64,000 nucleotides of DNA from CAG-238 sp934277695 (GTDB lineage: Bacteria; Bacillota; Clostridia; Peptostreptococcales; Anaerovoracaceae): positions 124,001 to 188,000 of the forward strand of contig CAKQVG010000001.1 of assembly GCA_934277695.1 (NCBI GenBank), given 5' to 3'. The notes below the pieces were generated by a model that saw only the letters and a program-made list of their open reading frames with translations, did not search any database and was not told where the DNA came from. Shown piece after piece: positions 43,456-52,168 of the stretch (positions are counted from its first letter, which is position 1; every line of letters begins with the position of its first letter). The translations under genes and the position numbers were made by a program.

Positions 43456-44739
43456 TTATAAAGTAATCGCTCCGAGTTTCGTGTTGCCTTGTAAATTATG
43501 GCTTCCCATAATTCCGTGGATTTCAAGCAGCAGTCTTCCATCCGGCTGAATGGATGTTACATTTCCGCCGCAAACTCGTTCTACTTCTTTGAGGTTTCCA
43601 ATCGTGTGTTCCATAGCAGGAAGCATTACAGTTGCGTTGGAGTTGCCGGTAGAAACGATGGCATTTGCCTCCTGGACGCTGTCCGGCAGAGATTCGCTCA
43701 TGCCGTCTACGCCCGCGTCTTCGTTGGTAATAATAACCGTCTTTATTCCATTCTGTTCCAGTTCCTGGCAAACGATCATCAAATCGGTCGTTGGATTTCC
43801 GAAGCCTTCCTGGGAAATCAAAACACCGTCAGCTCCCAGCATCTTAACTTCTCTGACAGTAAGCATTCTGTCTCTGAACTTTTCTTTTAAGGTTGTCATT
43901 AACGGATTGAGAACGATTCCCATGAAGTTAATTTCTTTTCCGTGTATTTTGAGAAGTTCTCTGATTACCGCATTGTTCTGATGCATGTATGTCGTAGTTT
44001 TCGATCCCGGGGAAACGCAGTTTCCGGATACAATTGCGCCATCCATGACTTCAAGAGGCGTAATCATGGTCGGAACCATAACCTTGGCGTCTCTTCCGTA
44101 GAAATACGTGTCATGGAGCAATCCCTGTGCCATGCAGTTGTAAACATATACAACCTTCGGCAGGTCAGGATATTCCGAATATTTCTCTCCGATTGATTTC
44201 CACTCATATGTTTCGGTTTTGTATTCACTGCAGTCAAATGCCAATGTTGCCAAATATTTTGCCACTTTTATGCCTGCCAGTCTTACAACCGTTTCATGAT
44301 CATGCTGATCAACATAGTCTTGTTTTTCGATAATCATGCACAAATGGCATAATTGTGAATAGATTGTATATTCGGCACCCGGCCCCATCATGTCTATAAC
44401 GCCTTCCTGGAATCCGACAATCGGTCCTGTCGATGTGACTGCCATCCCTTCTAAGCAATAGGTTACGCCTTCGCCTGCCTCCTGCATATCCTCACGGAAC
44501 AATCCGGGGAATGTCTCACCGTCAATTTTTGCTCTCGGCTCGATAACATCTTTAACCGGAACAATTCTCACAGACTCACCGGGTCTGGCAATATCGAAAG
44601 ATACGCTCTTAACTCTGGAATCTTCAAGTACCAGTTCCTCAAGGGTATCGGTGTTCACATGCAGGCATCCGTCAATGATTTTGCATTCTTGGCCAAACTG
44701 AATGTTACTGATTGCAACTTTTCTTAGCTCTAAATTCAT
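43456..44739 (-). CDS. grdE: Glycine/sarcosine/betaine reductase component B, proprotein subunits alpha/beta
   Basis: 427 residues from the ATG at 44739 (MNLELRKVAI), 8 nt after AGGA. The self-cleavage site is visible as SGNCVSPGS near residue 240: the chain is cut between Asn and Cys and the Cys becomes a pyruvoyl group that binds the substrate amine. It is first gene of the grdE-grdB unit, 31 nt before grdB, and has its own sigma-54 promoter. Confidence 0.94.
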   Translation of the reverse strand: MNLELRKVAISNIQFGQECKIIDGCLHVNTDTLEELVLEDSRVKSVSFDIARPGESVRIVPVKDVIEPRAKIDGETFPGLFREDMQEAGEGVTYCLEGMAVTSTGPIVGFQEGVIDMMGPGAEYTIYSQLCHLCMIIEKQDYVDQHDHETVVRLAGIKVAKYLATLAFDCSEYKTETYEWKSIGEKYSEYPDLPKVVYVYNCMAQGLLHDTYFYGRDAKVMVPTMITPLEVMDGAIVSGNCVSPGSKTTTYMHQNNAVIRELLKIHGKEINFMGIVLNPLMTTLKEKFRDRMLTVREVKMLGADGVLISQEGFGNPTTDLMIVCQELEQNGIKTVIITNEDAGVDGMSESLPDSVQEANAIVSTGNSNATVMLPAMEHTIGNLKEVERVCGGNVTSIQPDGRLLLEIHGIMGSHNLQGNTKLGAITL

Positions 44740-44824
44740 AGACTTCATCCTTTCTTTTTTTATTTTGTGATGTAGAATGTAGAATGTTAAATGAAGTATT
44801 CATAATATGCTGAAAACATATATA

Positions 44825-44840
44825 AGCAAGTTTCGTGCCA
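44825..44840 (-). promoter_or_regulatory. Sigma-54 promoter of grdE-grdB
   Basis: Minus strand TGGCAC (44840-44835), 5 nt, TTGCT (44829-44825), the closest to consensus in the window. Predicted start near 44814. Confidence 0.88.
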
Positions 44841-44871
44841 TCCAAAGAAAAAAACACATTTCCCGGAACCA

Positions 44872-44883
44872 TTGAAATTTCAA
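44872..44883. promoter_or_regulatory. Palindrome TTGAAATTTCAA, candidate activator site before grdE
   Basis: Perfect 12-bp palindrome about 64 nt upstream of the predicted grdE start, identical in sequence and distance to that at 30115-30126. Confidence 0.6.
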
Positions 44884-44981
44884 GCACTTCACTCAAGCTC
44901 TCATATTGAACTTTTTTATAAAAATTCCTTAATAATGAAAAATGACAATTTTTTTAGGATAAGCGCCCGTTTTTTGTCGCA

Positions 44982-46418
44982 TCAGTTTTTTTCTATATCT
45001 TCGATGCCCAGTTTTCCCATTTTATATTTCAATGTCTGGCGTGGTATTCCAAGGATTTGTCCCGTTTTCGTTTTGTTGCCCTTTGTGCGGGAAAGTATTC
45101 TTGTTATCATCTCTTTTTCGAGCTCTTCAACTGCGCTTCTCAAATTGCAGTTGCAATCTTTTAAGTCAATATGCAGGCTATCCGCAGCATCTGTATCCGG
45201 TCTCAGCTCTTCCTTCTTCTTGTCTTCCTTATTGAACTTTGAGTGCAGGTAAAGAGGAAGTTCGCTGCATTGCAGGATTTCATTCTTTGACATGCTTACC
45301 ATGGACTCTATTACATGCTTTAGTTCACGAACATTGCCTTCCCAGTCATATTTCAAAAAGACGTGGCGCAATTCTTCAGATATGCCTTTAACCTGCTTAT
45401 TATAGACTTCATTGAAGTAGTCGATATAATTATCTACAAAGTACTCAATATCTTCCGGTCTTTCTCTGAGAGGCGGCAGATAAATCATATTGCCGGACAG
45501 ACGATAAAAAAGGTCTTTACGAAGAATATTTTTTTCGATGGCTTCCATCGGGTCGATATTCATAGCCGCAATAATTTTTACATTTACTCTTTTTTCCTGG
45601 TTTGAACCTATTGGACGGAATGTTCCTTCCTGAACCACACGCAGCAGCTTGCCCTGCACATGATATGGAAGAGAGTTGATTTCATCCAGAAAGAATATGC
45701 CTCCGTCAGCCTCTTCAAACAGTCCCTTTTTATTTTCTGCACCCGTGTAGGATCCTCTCGTTGTTCCGAAAAGAATTGACTCAATTAAATTTTCCGGAAC
45801 CGCCGCACAGTTTTGAACGATTATTTTTTGCTTTGGCCCTGCTGCGTAATTTATCAGTGCCTGTGCAAACATTTCTTTTCCCGTTCCTGTTTCTCCATAG
45901 ATGAGGACAGGCGTGTCATTCAAAGCAAACACTTTCGTTTTCTCGATTGCCGCAATCATTTCGTCGTTAATGGTCAAAATATCGTCAAAGCAGATTTTTC
46001 GGTTATTCTCGCGGTTAGGATGGAATTTTCCTTCGTCTTTGACTCTCTGAAGATAGTCCTCTTTGCGTTCGACATCTCCTACTGTGGTTAAATCCTTTGT
46101 AAGTTCTATGACCCCTTCTACCTTGCCTTCATGGAAAATCGGGAGGGTTAAATTCTGCGTCACATATACTTTCCCCTTGCTATCCGACCACTCCTGCGCT
46201 TCCCGAAAAATCGGAACTCCGGTTGACATCGTTTTTGCAATTGAGCTCGTGTTCTTGGCCAAGGAGGGATACATCGCAAAAAAATTGTTCTCACCCGGTG
46301 CCGAAGGTTTGTTTCCCATTTTGGCATCATATCGTGAGTTGTACACAATTTCGAAATCCTTATTGACAATCAAAATGTAGTCAACCTTCTTCATAGCAAA
46401 GTCATTCTTCATGGTCAT
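44982..46418 (-). CDS. Sigma-54-dependent transcriptional activator (PAS-AAA-Fis), glycine reductase
   Basis: 478 residues: a PAS-like sensor (about 10-115), an AAA+ domain with Walker A GETGTGKE near 175, the sigma-54 loop in the form GSYTGA near 223, Walker B DGGIFFLDEIN, and a C-terminal Fis-type helix-turn-helix (NKTKTGQILGIPRQTLKYKM). It lies 5 nt after grdX and upstream of grdE, whose promoter is sigma-54 type, so it most likely activates grdE and perhaps grdA when the reductase substrate is present. Very similar to the activator at 25891-27315, including the PRQ.LKY helix. Confidence 0.93.
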   Translation of the reverse strand: MTMKNDFAMKKVDYILIVNKDFEIVYNSRYDAKMGNKPSAPGENNFFAMYPSLAKNTSSIAKTMSTGVPIFREAQEWSDSKGKVYVTQNLTLPIFHEGKVEGVIELTKDLTTVGDVERKEDYLQRVKDEGKFHPNRENNRKICFDDILTINDEMIAAIEKTKVFALNDTPVLIYGETGTGKEMFAQALINYAAGPKQKIIVQNCAAVPENLIESILFGTTRGSYTGAENKKGLFEEADGGIFFLDEINSLPYHVQGKLLRVVQEGTFRPIGSNQEKRVNVKIIAAMNIDPMEAIEKNILRKDLFYRLSGNMIYLPPLRERPEDIEYFVDNYIDYFNEVYNKQVKGISEELRHVFLKYDWEGNVRELKHVIESMVSMSKNEILQCSELPLYLHSKFNKEDKKKEELRPDTDAADSLHIDLKDCNCNLRSAVEELEKEMITRILSRTKGNKTKTGQILGIPRQTLKYKMGKLGIEDIEKN

Positions 46419-46423
46419 AGTTC

Positions 46424-46807
46424 TTATCTCCTGTATTCCTCTATCCCGTTCTCAAGCAGTAAACAGTCAATGTATTGCAAATCATCCAGCATCGTATCGT
46501 CATATTTTATTCTTGTATTGCCGTTTAAAAATTTGCGCGTTTCCGCAATGCTGTCTTCAATTATAATTACACTTTGAAAATCAATTTCACCTTTGATGTT
46601 TTCCAAAAAAACTGATTTATAAGGAGTCTCATGCGGTTTTATCCTTCCCGGCATCGGGTGCATAATAAGTCGCGCCCCTACATGAATGCAGTCTCTGGCC
46701 CTCAGCAGGATTTCCATTTGGTCTGCACCGTCGTGAAACTCCACATTCTCGCTATTCATAAACTTAATATTGACTTTTTCATTATTGGTTATTATTAATG
46801 TATCCAT
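46424..46807 (-). CDS. grdX: GrdX family protein
   Basis: 127 residues from the ATG at 46807 (MDTLIITNNEKV). The family hallmarks are the IITNN start and the central HPMPGRIKPHETPYKSV. GrdX is found only with glycine/sarcosine/betaine reductase genes; its role is unknown. It leads the grdX-activator unit. No Shine-Dalgarno is visible before the ATG, and the predicted start of transcription falls almost on it, so the mRNA may be leaderless. Confidence 0.85.
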   Translation of the reverse strand: MDTLIITNNEKVNIKFMNSENVEFHDGADQMEILLRARDCIHVGARLIMHPMPGRIKPHETPYKSVFLENIKGEIDFQSVIIIEDSIAETRKFLNGNTRIKYDDTMLDDLQYIDCLLLENGIEEYRR

Positions 46808-46813
46808 GCTATA

Positions 46814-46843
46814 ATCATATATAAGTTGACAGGATTTTGTCAA
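46814..46843 (-). promoter_or_regulatory. Promoter of grdX with overlapping TTGACA/TGTCAA dyad
   Basis: Minus strand TTGACA (46843-46838), 18-nt spacer, TATGAT (46819-46814). The -35 box is one half of a perfect dyad, TTGACA and TGTCAA, spanning 46826-46843 with a 6-nt spacer, which could be an operator. Confidence 0.45.
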
Positions 46844-46910
46844 TTGTTTATAACTTTTTTCTATAACGCTTAATATTGATAGATTTTTTGGCGGTCGACT
46901 GCTGTTCCGC

Positions 46911-46939
46911 TTGTATTCTTAATGGTATTTCGGTATAAT
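46911..46939 (+). promoter_or_regulatory. Promoter of selD
   Basis: TTGTAT (46911-46916), 17-nt spacer, TATAAT (46934-46939). Start expected near 46946, followed by AAGGAGGG at 46961-46968 and the GTG start codon at 46975. Confidence 0.6.
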
Positions 46940-46974
46940 ACTGTCATAAACGAGAACGGAAAGGAGGGATTATC

Positions 46975-48009
46975 GTGAGTGATGTTAAGTTAACGTCAAT
47001 GACACATCATGGCGGTTGAGCTGCAAAAATGGAGCCCGACGCCCTGGCACAAGTTTTGTGTCAATTACCTGATTTTTACGATCCAAACCTTTTAGTTGGG
47101 TTTGAAACCAGTGACGATGCCGCTGTTTATCAAATCAGTGATGACAGTGCCCTGATTCAAACGGTTGATATTTTCCCTCCGATTGTCGATGATCCATTCT
47201 TGTATGGTCAAATCGCCGCAGCAAATTCCCTGAGCGATGTCTATGCAATGGGAGGCCAGCCAAAGCTTGCAATGAACATTGTCTGCATGCCGGAAACTCT
47301 CGATAAGAAGATCATCCTTGAGATATTGCAGGGGGGATATTCAAAATGTAAAGAAGCATCTACAGTTATCTGCGGTGGTCATACGATTAAAAATCCTGAA
47401 CCGCTTTACGGTCTCTGTGTTACCGGATTTATTGAAAAGAACCGCATTCTCCGCAACAGCAGTGCCAGACCCGGGGATGTCCTGATTCTCACGAAAGCAT
47501 TAGGTACAGGTATTCTCAACACCGCATTAAAAGGTGACTTAATTTCAGCGTCGTCAGAAAAAGCTTTATATGACTCCATGAGCGCTCTGAACAAACAGGC
47601 TGCAGAAATAATGTGCAAATATAGTGTCCATGGCTGCACGGATATTACAGGTTTCGGTCTCTTAGGTCATGCACGCGAAATGGCTGTCGGCAGCAACCTT
47701 TCAATCGTGATTGATTCCAAGAAAGTGCCTCTTCTGCCGGAGGTATACGATATGGCAGAAATGGGCATCGTCCCACAAGGTGCATATAATAATCGAAATT
47801 GGCTGTCGTGCAGCGTGCAGATAGAAGAGAATGTGCCTTTAGCTCTATCGGATATTATGTTTGATCCGCAGACTTCGGGCGGACTTCTGATTGCTGCTCC
47901 GGAGCAAGAAGCAATGTCGCTTCTTGCAGAGTTACGCGAATACATTCCTGTCAGTGAGGTTATAGGCTATGTAGAAACCTTGGGAAGTTCACCGTTAATC
48001 GTAAAATAG
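46975..48009 (+). CDS. selD: Selenide, water dikinase SelD (selenophosphate synthetase), itself a selenoprotein
   Basis: 344 residues from the GTG at 46975, 6 nt after AAGGAGGG, with the TGA at 47017-47019 read as selenocysteine 15. The context THHGG-U-AAKM is the SelD active-site loop, where Sec or Cys and the next Lys are catalytic. Downstream are the ATP-binding segments GFETSDDAAVY and GHTIKNPEPLYGL. It makes selenophosphate for SelA. Callers without Sec support would begin at the ATG at 47029. Own promoter and terminator. Confidence 0.95.
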
Positions 48010-48023
48010 CATAAGCCAGAACA

Positions 48024-48066
48024 TGAAAACGCCTCTATAAGAAAAATCTTTATAGAGGCGTTTTCA
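48024..48066 (+). terminator. Terminator of selD
   Basis: Perfect 17-bp stem (48024-48040 with 48050-48066) with a 9-nt loop; the 3' arm ends in a TTTT-rich stretch. Confidence 0.88.
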
Positions 48067-48297
48067 TAAAATTATTCTATGTGTAGGAACACTACACATT
48101 ATATATACTTTTTCAAAAAAATCAAACATATTTTTTCAGCCTTATTTGACAATTTTTTGTCGATTTATTTACGTCAATAATGTTTGTGTATAGATTTCGT
48201 CTATTTTATAAATATAAAGAATTGTACTTTTTTAAGTTTTCGATTTAATATAAAATTATTGATAAAAATTTTTCAAATTTAAAACAGGAGAAGAAAG
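48067..48297 (+). promoter_or_regulatory. AT-rich upstream region of yedE with an 8-bp dyad
   Basis: No gene. A perfect dyad ATGTGTAG/CTACACAT (48079-48086 with 48092-48099) lies close to the selD terminator. A TTGACA at 48146-48151 is a possible -35, but no matching -10 is clear. The yedE ribosome-binding site AGGAGAAG directly precedes 48298. Confidence 0.4.
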
Positions 48298-49362
48298 ATG
48301 AAGAAAGAAAAAGTATTTATAGCTTCTACAGGTATCATTGTCGGCTTACTTGCTGTTTTACTTGTAAAATTCGGCAACCCCGGCAATATGGGCCTTTGTA
48401 TTGCCTGCTTCCTCAGAGACACGGCAGGTGCTTTGAAGCTCCACACTGCAGGAGTTGTGCAGTATCTCCGTCCGGAGATCATCGGCATCGTTTTAGGTGC
48501 ATCCGTAATGGCCTTTTCAAAGAGGGAATTAATCGCAAGAAGCGGTTCCAACCCTGTTGTACGTTTTGTTCTTGGCTTCTTTGTAATGATTGGTGCCTTG
48601 ATGTTCCTTGGATGTCCGCTTAGAATGATGCTTCGTATCGGCGGTGGAGACATGAACGCAGTAATCGGTCTCTTAGGCTTCATTTGCGGTATTGCAGTTG
48701 GCATCGTTGCACTCAACAAAGGGTTCTCGCTTGACAGATCCCACAAAGTCACCAACAGTGAAGCTTATGTATTTCCTATTATACAGGTAATATTCCTGGT
48801 ACTTCTTGTTGCCATTCCTGCTGTGCTCGTATTCAGTACAGAAGGTCCTGGATCAAAACATGCACCGATTATCATTTCATTGATTGCCGGCCTTGTTGCA
48901 GGTGCTCTTGCTCAGCGTACAAGATTCTGTACAGTTGCAGGTATCAGAGACAGCATCATGTTTAAAGATTTCACCATGTTAATCGGTTTTGTATCATTAA
49001 TCATAACCGTCGCTGTCATGAATCTTATATTCGGTTTCTTTAATTTCGGTTTTGCAGAACAGCCAATCGCACACACAGACGGATTATGGAACTTCCTTGG
49101 AATGCTCCTTGTCGGCTTTGCATCCGTTCTTTTAGGAGGATGTCCTCTCAGACAGCTGATTTTATCCGGAGAAGGAAATATCGACTCTGTTATCACGGTT
49201 ATCGGTATGTTTGTAGGCGCAGCATTCTGTCATAACTTTGGTTTGGCTTCTTCCGCTGACGGTCCGACTGCAAACGGACAGTTTGCCGTTATTTTCGGTC
49301 TTATCGTTGTTGGTGCTATCGCACTCGTAAACATAGCTGCGAACAAAAAGAAAGGAGCTTAA
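48298..49362 (+). CDS. yedE: Selenium-metabolism membrane protein YedE (YeeE/YedE sulfur/selenium transporter family)
   Basis: 354 residues, about nine to ten membrane segments, two repeats each with a Cys-containing loop (GCPLRMMLR near 101 and GCPLRQLIL near 281) and an RTRFCTVAG motif near 202. YeeE-type proteins pass thiosulfate-type sulfur through a row of cysteines. The homologue beside selD and TusA-like genes is thought to bring selenium compounds into the cell. Confidence 0.9.
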   Translation: MKKEKVFIASTGIIVGLLAVLLVKFGNPGNMGLCIACFLRDTAGALKLHTAGVVQYLRPEIIGIVLGASVMAFSKRELIARSGSNPVVRFVLGFFVMIGALMFLGCPLRMMLRIGGGDMNAVIGLLGFICGIAVGIVALNKGFSLDRSHKVTNSEAYVFPIIQVIFLVLLVAIPAVLVFSTEGPGSKHAPIIISLIAGLVAGALAQRTRFCTVAGIRDSIMFKDFTMLIGFVSLIITVAVMNLIFGFFNFGFAEQPIAHTDGLWNFLGMLLVGFASVLLGGCPLRQLILSGEGNIDSVITVIGMFVGAAFCHNFGLASSADGPTANGQFAVIFGLIVVGAIALVNIAANKKKGA

Positions 49363-49363
49363 C

Positions 49364-49570
49364 ATGACAGTTGATACAAGAGGACTTGCATGTCCACAGC
49401 CGGTTATTATGACCAAGAATGCTTTGGCAAAAGAAAACACGATTGAAGTGCTCGTTGACAATGCCACAGCAAAGAACAACGTTCTCAGATTCGCGTCAAG
49501 TCACGGATGTACAGCAACCGTTACAGACGCAGAAAATGTTGATGAATGGATTATTAGAATCGAAAAATAG
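49364..49570 (+). CDS. yedF: TusA/SirA-like sulfur (selenium) carrier, N-terminal YedF domain only
   Basis: 68 residues, beginning MTVDTRGLACPQPV with the CPxP motif; Cys11 is the expected carrier residue. It starts 1 nt after yedE. Most selenium-linked YedF proteins are about 190-200 residues with a second DsrE-like domain; here only the TusA half is present and a separate DUF3343 gene follows. A probable carrier of reduced selenium or sulfur from YedE or the desulfurase towards SelD. Confidence 0.88.
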   Translation: MTVDTRGLACPQPVIMTKNALAKENTIEVLVDNATAKNNVLRFASSHGCTATVTDAENVDEWIIRIEK

Positions 49571-49594
49571 CATTGTATGATAAGGGACTCCGCC

Positions 49595-49837
49595 ATGGTA
49601 TATTTATTCACATTTCACACAAATTTTGATGCCAATACTGCATCGCGAAAACTTAAGACGCTTGGCTCGGTCAAAATGAAACCGGTTCCTCGTGTTTTAA
49701 GTTCATCTTGCGGTACTGCAGTATTGTTTTCAACGACTGATACGCAATTCCAGCCAGATACGTTTCTTGACTTGTCATTCGAGAAGGTATATCAGGTGGA
49801 TGATCAAAATTATACTATGCTGTTTGAAAAAAGCTGA
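49595..49837 (+). CDS. DUF3343 (putative Se/S carrier-like) protein
   Basis: 80 residues from the ATG at 49595, with AAGGGA upstream; an earlier start at 49577 has no site. The sequence VYLFTFHTNFDANTASRKL and the central CGTAVLF with a single Cys fit DUF3343, commonly found with YedE/YedF. Function unproven. It closes the selD-side selenium unit and is followed by a bidirectional terminator. Confidence 0.78.
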   Translation: MVYLFTFHTNFDANTASRKLKTLGSVKMKPVPRVLSSSCGTAVLFSTTDTQFQPDTFLDLSFEKVYQVDDQNYTMLFEKS

Positions 49838-49861
49838 AAGTTCTTAGTAATATGAATCGCA

Positions 49862-49890
49862 TAAAGCCCGGACGCACCGTCCGGGCTTTA
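49862..49890. terminator. Bidirectional terminator between the selenium genes and ald
   Basis: Perfect 13-bp stem TAAAGCCCGGACG (49862-49874 with 49878-49890), 3-nt loop; it serves two converging genes. Confidence 0.88.
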
Positions 49891-49896
49891 TTCTTA

Positions 49897-51006
49897 CTAT
49901 TTAAGAAGGCTATCTTTGTCAGACAGCTCAATGCCAAAGGCATTTGCTGTATCTTCAAAGGTCAAATGTCCATTTACGAAATCCAGACCGTGCCAAAGGT
50001 CCCGATTATCTTTAGCTGCCTGTTTCCAACCCTTATCAGCTATCTCCAGAATGTAACGTATCGTGGCATTGGAAAGTGCCTCTGATGCGGTGTTTGCAAC
50101 CGCAGAAGGGAGATTCGGTATGCCGATGTGTCTGATATCATCTACCACAAACCATGGCTCGTTATGCGTCGTATATCTGCTCGTTTCAATGGCACCGTTC
50201 GGTTCTGCGTCAATGTCAACTATGACCGACTTCGGCTGCATTGCCTTCAGCATGTCTTTCGTGATAATTGAAAGCCCCGGAAACCACTTCACACAGTTAT
50301 ATATAATATCTGCGTCTTTAATTTCCCTTTCGACATTTGCTTTGTTGGAAAAACAGGTTTTAACGCCCGGTATTTTAACATTCATTACTTCTTCCAGTTT
50401 TTTTAGATTCGTGTCCATTACGACCACTTCTGCACCCATATTGCGTGCAAGTCTGGCACAGGCCGTTCCGACATTTCCTGCCCCCAAGACGACTATTTTC
50501 GCGGGTTTTACCCCCGGAGAGCCGCATACCAGTTTACCTGCGCCGCCCGTGGTTGTCTGAGAATACCAAATCCCGGTTAAAAATCCTACCTCTCCGGCAA
50601 TTCGGCTCATCGGCTCCAGTAATATAAAATTGCCGTCTGCATCCATCACATCCTCATATGCGAATGCCACGCACCCGGAGTTAAGCAGTGCCTCCGTCTG
50701 AGGACGTCTATTCGCAGAGTGAATATACGTAAATAAGATATGCTTTTCTTTGAGAAGGCCGAATTCCGGAGGCAGAATTTCTTTTACTTTAATTATCATC
50801 TCTGCCTCATGAAAGACCGCTTCCTCGTCAGGCAAAATTTTGGCCCCTGCTGCTTCGTATTTGTCGTTTGTGAACGAAGCAGCTTCACCGGCATTATTCT
50901 CAACATACACATCATGTCCTGCATCAACAAGTTTCTTAACATTTCCCGGTGTAATCGCAACTCTGTATTCGTTTTCTTTTATTTCCCGTGGTAATCCGAT
51001 TTTCAT
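49897..51006 (-). CDS. ald: Alanine dehydrogenase
   Basis: 369 residues from the ATG at 51006 (MKIGLPREIKENEYRV), the usual family start; no good Shine-Dalgarno lies in front, so translation may be coupled to the upstream gene. The NAD-binding GAGNVGTACARLARNMGA lies near 170, with catalytic residues in KVKEI and YIHSANRR. It deaminates L-alanine to pyruvate with NADH formation, an electron-donor reaction in Stickland fermentation. It is 79 nt downstream of the racemase-like gene and probably under its sigma-54 promoter. Confidence 0.92.
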   Translation of the reverse strand: MKIGLPREIKENEYRVAITPGNVKKLVDAGHDVYVENNAGEAASFTNDKYEAAGAKILPDEEAVFHEAEMIIKVKEILPPEFGLLKEKHILFTYIHSANRRPQTEALLNSGCVAFAYEDVMDADGNFILLEPMSRIAGEVGFLTGIWYSQTTTGGAGKLVCGSPGVKPAKIVVLGAGNVGTACARLARNMGAEVVVMDTNLKKLEEVMNVKIPGVKTCFSNKANVEREIKDADIIYNCVKWFPGLSIITKDMLKAMQPKSVIVDIDAEPNGAIETSRYTTHNEPWFVVDDIRHIGIPNLPSAVANTASEALSNATIRYILEIADKGWKQAAKDNRDLWHGLDFVNGHLTFEDTANAFGIELSDKDSLLK

Positions 51007-51085
51007 AGCCTTCACAAATGGCAATTTGCAAGTAAATTGTCACATATCTCCTTTCTAGTAATCTTCACGCTTGATATAATTCGGC

Positions 51086-52129
51086 TCATTCGACATACTC
51101 CTTAACAACACTCCTGCTTTTGGCAAGGTAAACAAGCGTCGTGTATGTACCATCAAACTCAATTATATCCCCGAGTTTATATTCTTTTTCACTTTTGCTC
51201 ACATCTACAAAAGTGAGATCATGCGTTGCACCAATAACTTTCAACGATTCATCCTTTAGGCGCAGCTCATTCCAATCTCCATAATCCGCAGTCCCCAGTG
51301 CCAGATAAACAATCTTTTCTTTTATAGAAACGATTTCTGCCTGTATGCGCACAGTATCTCGATTCATGCCATATCCATAGTACTCGCCGAATGCTTCGGC
51401 GTTCCTCCGCGGCATAAACGGTACGCCTCCTACGCGAATATTATTGACCCCCTTCGGCATGTCTTTCTTCCATACCCTCATAAGTGAAGTACTTCCTCCA
51501 ACCGAAACAACATCAAGTTTTCTGCCAAGTCTTTGTTCTATACTTTCAGCAATTGCTGCAAGTTCTTCCATTTTATCGACAGTAGGGGCGATTGCTCCAT
51601 AACAACCCAGATTTGTTCCTATGCCATATAAATACAGGCCATCCATTTCCTTTTCGACTTTTTCTGCTGCATCTAAAAGCTCGTTCCTATCCCAGAATCC
51701 CTCGCGAAGGTCGCCAAGATCAACCATCAAAATAACCTTGTGAACTTTGCTTTTTTTCAAGGCAATTTCATTTGTTTTTTTTAAGACTCCAAGCTCACTC
51801 TGCAAGCTTATGTCGCACGCTTCAAGCATGGTTTCAACTTCAGACAGCATTGGGATTCGGATTAGCACCAGCGGAATTTGTATCCCTTGGTTTCTGGCAT
51901 CTTGGAGCTGCTCTAATCGTGACAGCCCCAAATATTTCACATTTGCATTAATATACGCCTTGTTAAGTTCAGCAAGTCCGTCTGAAACTTTCGTAATGCC
52001 CATTACACTAATGTTCATTTCAGCACATTTTTCTACCGACTTTTTCACATTTTCATATATCAGCCTTGTGTGAATAAGCACCTTCGGATATTTTTTTATT
52101 ATTTTCTTTGAACTTTTCATGGTTCTCAT
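51086..52129 (-). CDS. Alanine/ornithine racemase-family PLP enzyme
   Basis: 347 residues. Alanine-racemase N-terminal barrel with the PLP Lys in MGITKV near 47 and the phosphate-binding part YGIGTNLGCYGAI near 170, both typical of the ornithine-racemase (Orr) branch rather than of Alr. No other ornithine genes are in the window. Because alanine dehydrogenase follows, conversion of D-alanine to L-alanine is a reasonable alternative. Sigma-54 promoter at 52169-52184. Confidence 0.85.
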   Translation of the reverse strand: MRTMKSSKKIIKKYPKVLIHTRLIYENVKKSVEKCAEMNISVMGITKVSDGLAELNKAYINANVKYLGLSRLEQLQDARNQGIQIPLVLIRIPMLSEVETMLEACDISLQSELGVLKKTNEIALKKSKVHKVILMVDLGDLREGFWDRNELLDAAEKVEKEMDGLYLYGIGTNLGCYGAIAPTVDKMEELAAIAESIEQRLGRKLDVVSVGGSTSLMRVWKKDMPKGVNNIRVGGVPFMPRRNAEAFGEYYGYGMNRDTVRIQAEIVSIKEKIVYLALGTADYGDWNELRLKDESLKVIGATHDLTFVDVSKSEKEYKLGDIIEFDGTYTTLVYLAKSRSVVKEYVE

Positions 52130-52168
52130 TTAACCTAGTAGAATGGTTTTAACTTGATATATTAGTAA

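Noticed and set aside
51007..51024. Earlier TTG/GTG starts of alanine dehydrogenase
   Set aside because: They would add six non-conserved residues and have no better ribosome-binding site than the ATG at 51006.
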